Below are positions 7,818 through 14,781 of a stretch of 64,000 bases of DNA, in pieces. The translations under genes were made by a program, and so were the position numbers. Origin of the DNA: CAIPAT01 sp041665605 (lineage in GTDB: Bacteria > Verrucomicrobiota > Lentisphaeria > Victivallales > Victivallaceae); assembly GCA_041665605.1 (NCBI GenBank), contig JBAYIO010000004.1, forward strand, positions 1-64,000, written 5' to 3'. Each line of letters opens with the position of its first letter. The stretch's first letter is position 1. The notes under the pieces were generated by a model. The model did no database searches. It was not told the DNA's origin and worked only from the letters and a program-made list of their open reading frames with translations.

Positions 7818-8732
7818 TTAATTACCGGATTCGCGGTATTTGCCCGGCGGGATACCGGTGTTTTTCCTGAATGATTTGGAAAATGCATAGACATCGGAAA
7901 ACCCCAGCCGGCCAGAAATCTCTTTGATGCTCTGTTCGGAATGCAGCAGCATGTTCTTCGCCGCGGCAATCTTCAGTTCCAACGCATATTTCAATGGAGC
8001 AACTCCATACGCCGCTTTGAATTTCCGGCAGAGATGTTCCGGCGACATAAAAAAACGGCGGCCCAGATCTTTAAGGCTTAAATCTTCGCTATAATGCTTT
8101 TCTATAAAATATTTTACCTTGTCCAGCGCATTCTCTTTCCGGATTGAATCTTTCTCCATACATACTTCGCTGTATAAAAACTCAAATATATTCGTTACGT
8201 TTTTTAGCACCGGCAGCATGTTTCCCGACAAGTCTTTCAACAGACTGCCCAGATCCTGAAAATGTTTATCCAGCACCGCCATTCTGGAGTCATCCAGCAG
8301 TATTGCTGACGGAATGCACACATTATCCTCACCGGCGTAATATGCCATCAGTTGATTCCAGTCACCGCAGAAAATACCTGTCTCATTTTCCAGGTTGAAT
8401 GTAAGTTCATGATACACGGTTTTGCCTGGCATCAGCGCCTGGAATGAATGCGGTTCGCCGGGCGAAGTCATCACCAGTGTTCCCGGCAGCGTTTCCGTTT
8501 CCGCGCCATCCAGTAAAATGCTGTTCCGTTCATTATCCGCGGTATAAAATACGAGATGAAATACATTGTGGGCATGAGAACCGGGCATCCTCTGCGGAAC
8601 ATAACGGTGCGCTTCCGACAGATGAAAAGTCTGAATCCGGAAAAAGAAAAAGCCTTCCGCGCTGCTGACGCCCAGCAGTTGCGGATCCGGCGTACCCTGC
8701 CCTGTTCTAAAATATTCGAATTCAGCATTCAT
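7818..8732 (-). CDS. AraC-family transcriptional regulator
   Basis: This 304-residue regulator has an N-terminal cupin-like sensor half (HVFHLVFYT-type strands, GEPHSF) and a C-terminal AraC DNA-binding domain of two helix-turn-helix units over the last 100 residues (DLSLKDLGRRFFMSPEHLCRKFK; IKEISGRLGFSDVYAFSKSFRK). It diverges from the URO-D gene at 8830 across a 97-base AT-rich gap, so it probably controls that gene and itself. I chose ATG 8732; a TTG two codons upstream is also in frame. The ligand is unknown; regulators of this build usually sense sugars or related small molecules. Confidence 0.9.
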   Translation of the reverse strand: MNAEFEYFRTGQGTPDPQLLGVSSAEGFFFFRIQTFHLSEAHRYVPQRMPGSHAHNVFHLVFYTADNERNSILLDGAETETLPGTLVMTSPGEPHSFQALMPGKTVYHELTFNLENETGIFCGDWNQLMAYYAGEDNVCIPSAILLDDSRMAVLDKHFQDLGSLLKDLSGNMLPVLKNVTNIFEFLYSEVCMEKDSIRKENALDKVKYFIEKHYSEDLSLKDLGRRFFMSPEHLCRKFKAAYGVAPLKYALELKIAAAKNMLLHSEQSIKEISGRLGFSDVYAFSKSFRKNTGIPPGKYRESGN

Positions 8733-8829
8733 AATCAATATTTGACAAAATTATATCAATATAGAACATTTATCTTTCTTTAAATAGACACTATACTAAA
8801 CAATATACAACAAATAGAGAGGTTTTTTA

Positions 8830-9834
8830 ATGAATTCCAGAGAAATAATCCATGCCAACCTGGAACACCGCAATCCGGTACGCCCAGGCCTTACATTTGA
8901 CAATAACCGCATTGACGATATGTGCTGCGGCGGCCCCGGATCTCCCGGAGGCTACACTCAGAAAAGATGGGTGGAAGGACAATATGAATACTATGATGAT
9001 ATATGGGGCAATATCTGGGCGCGCATGACCGATGGCTGCGCCGCCGGGGAAATTTTCAAACCGGCGATTGAAGACTGGGCGCAGTTGAAAGATTATCAAG
9101 TCCCGCAATATGATTTTGCAGAAATTGTCAATTCCATGCGTGGTGGATTCGCAAAGGGGAAAGACAAATTCAGACTGGCCGGGATGCCCGGCTGGGTGTT
9201 CGCCTCGTCGCGCTATCTGCGGAAAATGGAAATATATCTGATGGACCTGCTGCTCTATCCGGAAGAACTCAAGCAACTGCACGATAAGGTTGCAAGCGTT
9301 TATGAACTGGTAATCCGGGCCGCAGGCGAGGCCCAAGCCGAGGGTATTTTCTTTTGCGAAGATATGGGCACCCAGAACGGCCTGCTGTTCTCGCCTGCAT
9401 TGTGGCAGGAATATTTCGGCGATTTGTACCGCAGGCTTTTCGGCTTGGCTCACGAGTGCGGCATGAAAGTATTCATGCATTCCTGCGGACAGAACCGCCA
9501 GATACTGGAACCGCTGCTGCAAGCCGGAGTTGACTGCTTTCAGTTCGATCAGCCGACAGTTTACGATATGGCCGACCTGGCGCAACTGCTGAAAAAATAC
9601 AAAGCCGCCCTGTGGTCGCCGATTGACATCCAGAAAATAATGCCTACCGGCGACCGGCAAATCATTGAAAAAGGTGTTGAAGACATGTTCAAACACTTCG
9701 AAGGCGGCCTTATCTTCAAAAACTACGGCGACCTGAAGGGTATCGGCGTCCAGGCGGAATGGGACAACTGGGCATACCAGGCCATCCTCCGCCATATCAA
9801 GCCGGATGGATTAGCTGCGATTTTTCCCGTTTAG
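8830..9834 (+). CDS. URO-D superfamily protein, methyltransferase-like
   Basis: This 334-residue protein has the uroporphyrinogen decarboxylase fold. It keeps FMHSCGQNR near residue 220; the H-x-C pair is the zinc-binding signature of the corrinoid methyltransferase branch (MtaA/MtbA-like) and is not that of true HemE. No heme genes are nearby, so HemE is unlikely. A GAGAGG box precedes the ATG. The gap to the divergent AraC gene contains TATACT (8792-8797), a plausible -10. URO-D/AraC pairs of this type are numerous in some Lentisphaerota (recollection, not verified here). The substrate is unknown, and no corrinoid protein gene is adjacent. Confidence 0.82.
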   Translation: MNSREIIHANLEHRNPVRPGLTFDNNRIDDMCCGGPGSPGGYTQKRWVEGQYEYYDDIWGNIWARMTDGCAAGEIFKPAIEDWAQLKDYQVPQYDFAEIVNSMRGGFAKGKDKFRLAGMPGWVFASSRYLRKMEIYLMDLLLYPEELKQLHDKVASVYELVIRAAGEAQAEGIFFCEDMGTQNGLLFSPALWQEYFGDLYRRLFGLAHECGMKVFMHSCGQNRQILEPLLQAGVDCFQFDQPTVYDMADLAQLLKKYKAALWSPIDIQKIMPTGDRQIIEKGVEDMFKHFEGGLIFKNYGDLKGIGVQAEWDNWAYQAILRHIKPDGLAAIFPV

Positions 9835-9876
9835 CTTTTGTCCATATTCCGGATAGTAAACAAACTGAATCATGCT

Positions 9877-9925
9877 ATTTCTATTCATAGAAATGAGACT
9901 TTTTGTCAATGCCTGCGTGACAAAA
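9877..9925. promoter_or_regulatory. Two adjacent perfect palindromes upstream of hsp20
   Basis: ATTTCTAT-tc-ATAGAAAT (9877-9894) is followed six bases later by TTTTGTCA-N9-TGACAAAA (9901-9925). The second has the 9-base spacer known from HrcA/CIRCE sites, but its sequence is not CIRCE. They could be operators for hsp20, or the second could end the URO-D transcript. Confidence 0.45.
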
Positions 9926-9995
9926 TAACACATTTTACTGCGGCGATTTCCAGTCAGAACAGGTTGCCCTGCGGAATATTTGCGCAATGCTGTTC

Positions 9996-10010
9996 TGGCA
10001 TATATTATGC
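9996..10010 (+). promoter_or_regulatory. Possible sigma-54-type promoter for hsp20
   Basis: TGGCATATATTATGC has the GG-N10-GC spacing of -24/-12 promoters, with a perfect TGGCA and a weaker TGC half. It lies 74 bases before the hsp20 start. The AT-rich centre could equally be a sigma-70 -10 region. Confidence 0.3.
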
Positions 10011-10083
10011 TGATTTTAAAAGTCAGGAAGTTCATTTGGAACAATGTAAATAACAATACTAAGTTCTGAAGGAGGTGGTTAAA

Positions 10084-10575
10084 ATGTTGGACAATCTAAT
10101 ACCATGGGACAAAAAGGACATGCTCAAAAAGAGCAACATACATCCGCTTGCAGGATTGCATCGCGACATTAACCGGCTTTTTGAAGATTTTTTCGGAGAT
10201 GAATTGCCATTGCTGCATGATCCGGGAATGAACAAGATGATGCTCTCGCCGAAATTTGATGTGACTGAAAGTGACAAGTCCATCGAAATTACGGCGGAAC
10301 TAGCAGGCGTGAATGAAAAAGACCTTGACGTTTCAGTAGACGGCAATGTCTTAACGGTCAAAGGAGAAAAGAAGGAAGAAGTCAAAGAAAACAAAAAAGA
10401 TTATCATCTTTCAGAAAGACGTTACGGTTCTTTTCTGAGGTCGTTCCCGCTTCCGGAAGGACTTGAACTGGATAAGATTGAAGCCTCGTTTAAAAACGGG
10501 GTTTTGAAAGTAGTTATGCCTAAGAATGCGGAAGCTAAAAGCGTTCCGAAGAAAATACACGTAACATCATCATAA
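10084..10575 (+). CDS. Small heat-shock protein, Hsp20/IbpA type
   Basis: This 163-residue ATP-independent holdase chaperone binds unfolding proteins in the cytosol. The alpha-crystallin domain covers about residues 55-150: KFDVTESDKSIEITAELAGVNEKDLDVSVDGNVLTVKGEKKEE, YGSFLRSFPLPEGLELDKIEASFKNGVLKVVMPK. The N-terminal part carries the usual INRLFEDFF helix. A very strong AAGGAGGTGG box sits just before ATG 10084, which decides this start over the GTG at 10075. The rather long upstream gap holds the palindromes at 9877-9925, suggesting stress regulation. Confidence 0.94.
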   Translation: MLDNLIPWDKKDMLKKSNIHPLAGLHRDINRLFEDFFGDELPLLHDPGMNKMMLSPKFDVTESDKSIEITAELAGVNEKDLDVSVDGNVLTVKGEKKEEVKENKKDYHLSERRYGSFLRSFPLPEGLELDKIEASFKNGVLKVVMPKNAEAKSVPKKIHVTSS

Positions 10576-10581
10576 ACCATC

Positions 10582-10617
10582 CCGGAGATGACCCGGAAAA
10601 TCATCTCCGGTTCTTTT
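10582..10617 (+). terminator. Terminator after hsp20
   Basis: CCGGAGATGA (10582-10591) pairs perfectly with TCATCTCCGG (10601-10610), followed by TTCTTTTT. Confidence 0.92.
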
Positions 10618-10622
10618 TGCAG

Positions 10623-11672
10623 TTACTGCGTGGTTTGCACCAGCCGGTGAAATCTACGTCCCTGCCTTACAGCCAGTTCCGCCGTCTTTCGTTCCAGAGC
10701 AAGTATCGCAATATTTTTGTCAACAGTATTTTGATAGATCTGCTCCATATTATTGTATGACGGCTGCGAGAGATTAAAGGCGTAATATCCCCGGATATCA
10801 GACAGAAGCGGGACAAAGTGGTCAACCTTGCCGCAGGAATGCACCACGCCGCCGTAGCGGTTTAACAATGCGGCATCGTATTTCTTTACGAATTCCAGGT
10901 AATTGTCAGGGGACAGATTCATGCACGAATCCAGGCTCAGCCGGATTTTCCCGGGATGTACCCAGCCATAGTGCGAATTGAAATCGTCCCGCGGCGGAAC
11001 CAGTTTAAACCATTCATCAATAAATGAAATATATGTAGCGGTAATCAGTTCCATGAATCGCTGAACCAGTTCCGGGGTATCATACAGTGAAATAAAGATG
11101 TCGCTGCCCCATACCACTTCGCAAATATCAAAAGGCCCTTGCAAATCCGGGTGATAAATCCAGCAATATTTTTGCAGTTTAGGATAGTCCCTGAGTGTTT
11201 CAAGGTAAAATTGCGTACAGTCGAGAACTGTCGCGCCCTGACCGGCACGATGATGCGGAACGCCTTTATCCAGCAGGCGTTCAATCTTCTCCGGTCCGCC
11301 GGGCAGCGGACGCGAACCCGGCAGGGTATTAAGTTCACGCTCCATCATAACCACTTCCACCCCGAACAGTGACGGCATAATGTTGGAACCGTAGTTGGCG
11401 CGAATCGCCAGCGCGTATCCCAATGAATTGGACAGAACATTGTTTACCCCTGCAAACTGATGCAGCAGCATTAATTCAAAACTTTTATCCTCAATCGCGT
11501 CATTGATATTAATCTGCGGCCACTCCAGTTTTGATGGCGCCGGAGTACGGACAGGCACAAAAAACTCACCTTCGACTGACCTGTTCCAGAATCGTTGCCA
11601 TTGCGCAATGACATCTTCTTCAACCGACGGCTCAATCCGGCTTTCCAGATCTTCCAGATATTTCTTCAACAT
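10623..11672 (-). CDS. URO-D superfamily protein, methyltransferase-like (second copy)
   Basis: This 349-residue protein has the same fold as the gene at 8830 but is only distantly similar. It carries VVHSCGKVDHF near residue 290, again the H-x-C zinc signature of corrinoid methyltransferases. An in-frame extension reaches back to 11840 and would overlap the divergent regulator; I chose ATG 11672, preceded by AAGGTGAT, because family similarity begins there. It diverges from the AraC gene at 11795. The two URO-D/AraC pairs in 5 kb are separate modules with different regulators, and their substrates are unknown. Confidence 0.8.
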   Translation of the reverse strand: MLKKYLEDLESRIEPSVEEDVIAQWQRFWNRSVEGEFFVPVRTPAPSKLEWPQININDAIEDKSFELMLLHQFAGVNNVLSNSLGYALAIRANYGSNIMPSLFGVEVVMMERELNTLPGSRPLPGGPEKIERLLDKGVPHHRAGQGATVLDCTQFYLETLRDYPKLQKYCWIYHPDLQGPFDICEVVWGSDIFISLYDTPELVQRFMELITATYISFIDEWFKLVPPRDDFNSHYGWVHPGKIRLSLDSCMNLSPDNYLEFVKKYDAALLNRYGGVVHSCGKVDHFVPLLSDIRGYYAFNLSQPSYNNMEQIYQNTVDKNIAILALERKTAELAVRQGRRFHRLVQTTQ

Positions 11673-11737
11673 TTTATCACCTTGGATATTTGGATTTTTG
11701 AGATATATAACTATTATTATAATGTGTTTTTTTATAT

Positions 11738-11758
11738 TCACAATAGAAATATTTGTGA
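11738..11758. promoter_or_regulatory. Candidate operator between URO-D and AraC genes
   Basis: TCACAA-N9-TTGTGA is a perfect inverted repeat in the divergent promoter region, 37 bases before the AraC start. Its position suits control of both genes. Confidence 0.4.
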
Positions 11759-11794
11759 TAAATAGTGGACTTTTGATACATTGATGGTGGATAT

Positions 11795-12607
11795 ATGGTA
11801 AAAATAATAAGATATTCCCGGCCGACAGCAGAACCCGCAACCCGCCTGCCGCTTAATGTGCGCTCCGCCGGCTGGATGGTCACGGACGAACAATGGCGTC
11901 ACGCCACAGGTCAAGTTGACCGGATCAATGTCTACTGGGGCATCGCCGGCGTGATCAAATACACCGTCAACGGCAGACTGTTTACAACCCTGCCGGACGA
12001 ACTGATGACGTTTCCGTTCGATAGTGAAATGGGGCCGGCTGTAGAATCATCCGAGGGTGAATTCCGCTGGTTCACGCTTGACGGACCGCTGTCATGCCAG
12101 ACCCTGCAATTGCTTGGCATCAAGTTCTTCGAACCGTTTCGCGCCGGTAAATGCCCGAAGGAATCACACCATCAATTACTGGAGGCAATGCGGGTGCTTC
12201 TGCCTTACAGCATCTATCAGGCGGAAACACTGGCTTATGAACTGCTAACCCGCGCCGCCATGACCCATAATTTCAAGTTTCCTCAAAATAACGCTGTCAT
12301 CACTCAGGCGCTGGCGATTATTGACGCCGAATATTCCGATCCGTACTTGAATGTCAATGCGCTGGCGGAGCGGCTGGAAATGAACCGTTCAGTTTTTACC
12401 AGATTATTCAAACAACAGCTCGGCATGTCCCCTTCGGCATATCTTGAACTGCAGCGGCTGCGCCTCTCCATCAAATTGATTGAGTCGGGCGAAACGGTAA
12501 AAGATGCCGCTTATTGTGCCGGCTATGCCGACCCCAGATATTTCGCGCGATTGTTTAAAGCGCGCTTCGGCCTGCCTCCATGCAAATGGCGTCATTCCAT
12601 CCAGTGA
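11795..12607 (+). CDS. AraC-family transcriptional regulator
   Basis: This 270-residue regulator has an N-terminal ligand-sensing half and a C-terminal AraC domain over about residues 175-270 (LNVNALAERLEMNRSVFTRLFK; VKDAAYCAGYADPRYFARLFKARFG). A GGTGG box precedes ATG 11795. It is divergent from the URO-D gene ending at 10623, with a candidate operator between them. It is not closely similar to the AraC protein at 7818, so the two modules probably answer to different signals. The gap that follows (12608-12790) has no gene that I can support. Confidence 0.9.
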   Translation: MVKIIRYSRPTAEPATRLPLNVRSAGWMVTDEQWRHATGQVDRINVYWGIAGVIKYTVNGRLFTTLPDELMTFPFDSEMGPAVESSEGEFRWFTLDGPLSCQTLQLLGIKFFEPFRAGKCPKESHHQLLEAMRVLLPYSIYQAETLAYELLTRAAMTHNFKFPQNNAVITQALAIIDAEYSDPYLNVNALAERLEMNRSVFTRLFKQQLGMSPSAYLELQRLRLSIKLIESGETVKDAAYCAGYADPRYFARLFKARFGLPPCKWRHSIQ

Positions 12608-12790
12608 TTCATTTTCCATAAGGCGGTCATTTTCTCAAAACGATATTTCCGAATAAAGTTGAAAAGCCGCTGAACAAACGTATTGTAATGCGGCACGGCG
12701 GAAAACTCCTTCGTTGTCATCCAGTTTCACTCATTTTTACCGGACGCAGTGAAAACTGATCAGCTTATCTAAAGAAATACAGGGAAATAC

Positions 12791-13630
12791 ATGGACAAGA
12801 TTGAGAATACCGCATATGAGGCGGCAGGGAAACTGCTGCTGGAAATAAGCTTTGACGGCACTGACTACAGCGGCTGGCAGTATCAGCCGCATTGCATCAG
12901 CGTGCAGGAAGTGCTGCAAACACGCCTGACTAAGCTTTTTGCGGGGCTGCCGGTGCATCTGGTCGGCAGCAGCCGGACGGATGCCGGAGTCCACGCCTGC
13001 GGCAGCGCGGCTTCATTTGCGATTCCCGGACGTCCGTACATTCCGATTGCACAATTACAGAAGGCGCTCAACCGCCTGCTGCCGCTCTCAATCCGGATTC
13101 GCAATATTACGGAAGTGCCGCTTGCCTTCAGCGCCCGTTTTGACGCTAAAGGGAAGGCTTACACCTATGTGCTGAATACCGGCGAGGAACATCCGTTTAC
13201 CGGCAGATATTCATGGCATCTCCGGCGGCATATTGATATGGACAAGATCAGGCAGGCGGCGCCGCATCTTATCGGCAAACATGATTTTTCTTCATTTGTG
13301 GTGGAACGTTCAAAGATTGACGATGCGGTCAGGACCATCTACCGGATTGATGTGCAGGAATTCGGCCAATACCACTGTCTTACTTTTGTCGGCGACGGCT
13401 TTCTTTACAAGATGATCCGCTGCCTGACCGGGGCACTGGAGGCCGTCGGCTCCGGCAAAATCCAGCCGGACGACATCAAAAGAATTCTGGAGGCGAAACA
13501 GCGGATTGAAGCGCCGGAAACCGCGCCGCCGCACGGACTGTTCCTGATGAAAGTATTTTATGACGAGGAAATGATGCATCAATACCGCTTGAAGCAGTTG
13601 CCATTCTATCAGGGCGTCATCAACCCGTAA
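12791..13630 (+). CDS. truA: tRNA pseudouridine synthase A
   Basis: TruA converts uridines 38-40 in the tRNA anticodon arm to pseudouridine. The 279 residues are near the usual length. The catalytic aspartate lies in SSRTDAGVHACG, and the family also shows FDGTDYSGWQYQP at the N-terminus and FLYKMIRCLTGAL near the end. A short non-conserved N-terminal extension precedes the fold. It converges with the SPFH gene; the two stops are only 15 bases apart. Confidence 0.96.
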   Translation: MDKIENTAYEAAGKLLLEISFDGTDYSGWQYQPHCISVQEVLQTRLTKLFAGLPVHLVGSSRTDAGVHACGSAASFAIPGRPYIPIAQLQKALNRLLPLSIRIRNITEVPLAFSARFDAKGKAYTYVLNTGEEHPFTGRYSWHLRRHIDMDKIRQAAPHLIGKHDFSSFVVERSKIDDAVRTIYRIDVQEFGQYHCLTFVGDGFLYKMIRCLTGALEAVGSGKIQPDDIKRILEAKQRIEAPETAPPHGLFLMKVFYDEEMMHQYRLKQLPFYQGVINP

Positions 13631-13645
13631 AGCGTTTGCCGCAGA

Positions 13646-14749
13646 TTATTTTTCCGGAACAGGCGGAGGAACGCAGCCAAAAAGATTGATCATTTCAGGA
13701 ATCGCCTCGGCTTTTTCCCAGGCTGCCATGCCTTGCTTCCACAGCAAAGTATCCCTGGCAATTTCGGTTTTACTGACCATTTCCTGAAGTTGAGCCATAT
13801 TGAACGGACCGGCCTGCCTGCCTGCAATAACCGCGAAATATGATGCTTGCGCCGGAACAGGCGGCGGCGCTGTCTGAGCAGCGGCATTCTGCTGCTGAAT
13901 GAGCGTATTGGACAGTCCTCCGGCCATTTGCGTTCCAAGCATCATGCCCATCAGATTGCCGGACTCTCCGCCTTGATTGCCCGCGGCTTCGCGCAGTGCG
14001 TTCGCAGCCTGATACTGGGAATAATTGTTCAGGTTGCCGATCGCCCCCATGGAAGCTCTTTCATCCATGGCTTTCTGCACTTCATCCGGCAGGGAGATAT
14101 TTTCCAGCGTAAAACTCAGCAGTTCCAGGCCGAGCCGGACAAAATCCTGCGCCAGCTTTGCATGCATGGTATTGCTGATTTCATCGTATTTGGACGCCAG
14201 GTCAAGCGCCGCTATTTTCAGCTCGCCGAGACAATCTGAAAACGAGGAAATCACTTTTACCCTGATTTGTTCTTCAATGCTGTCAGCGGCAAAGTCAGAC
14301 TGAGCGCCGACAAAACGGGAAATCATTTCCTCCCTGATGCCGACCTTGTATGAATAGTTGCCGCGGGCGCGGAGCCTTACCATTCCGAAATCCTGATCGC
14401 GCAGTATTACCGGATTGGGCGTACCCCATTTGCGGTCAAGCTGCTCAGTGGTTTTGACGAAATACACTTCGGCTTTGAACGGCGAGGTAAAACCGTAAGG
14501 CAGGCTCAGCAGCGTAGTCAGGAACGGCATGTTCTGGGTGCTTAAAGTATAGGTTCCGGGATCAAATCCGTCGGCAATTTTACCTTCATTGACAAATACC
14601 GCTTTTTGTCCGGGCCTGACAATCAGTTTAGCCCCCATTTTAATTTCGTTGGCATGGCGTTCGAAACGGTGAACCAGTATTCCGGGTTCCTGTTCCGGCC
14701 ATTCAATAACGTCGATCAATTGATTCTTAATCATGTTTAACAGGCCCAT
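13646..14749 (-). CDS. SPFH/band-7 protein with C-terminal GYF_2 domain
   Basis: This 367-residue protein is of the YdjI-like virion core protein type. It has an SPFH-type domain over about residues 1-240 (LIVRPGQKAVFVNEGKIADGF, LRARGNYSYKV), a low-complexity linker rich in Gly, Gln and Ala, and a GYF_2 domain in the last 65 residues (GRQAGPFNMAQLQEMV ... DTLLWKQGMAAWEKA). Bacillus YdjI works with the phage-shock-like protein YdjF at the membrane; here no such partner is next door. It follows secA by 32 bases on the same strand behind a GAGGAGG box. It has no transmembrane helix, so it probably assembles peripherally. Confidence 0.85.
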   Translation of the reverse strand: MGLLNMIKNQLIDVIEWPEQEPGILVHRFERHANEIKMGAKLIVRPGQKAVFVNEGKIADGFDPGTYTLSTQNMPFLTTLLSLPYGFTSPFKAEVYFVKTTEQLDRKWGTPNPVILRDQDFGMVRLRARGNYSYKVGIREEMISRFVGAQSDFAADSIEEQIRVKVISSFSDCLGELKIAALDLASKYDEISNTMHAKLAQDFVRLGLELLSFTLENISLPDEVQKAMDERASMGAIGNLNNYSQYQAANALREAAGNQGGESGNLMGMMLGTQMAGGLSNTLIQQQNAAAQTAPPPVPAQASYFAVIAGRQAGPFNMAQLQEMVSKTEIARDTLLWKQGMAAWEKAEAIPEMINLFGCVPPPVPEK

Positions 14750-14781
14750 ATCAACCTCCTCTTTAAATCATTGCTTCTGTT

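Noticed and set aside
8827..9795. A 322-codon antisense frame over the URO-D gene
   Set aside because: It is a shadow of the conserved plus-strand protein and has no recognisable domain.
11673..11840. N-terminal extension of the second URO-D gene
   Set aside because: It overlaps the divergent AraC gene and its promoter; ATG 11672 has a good ribosome site.
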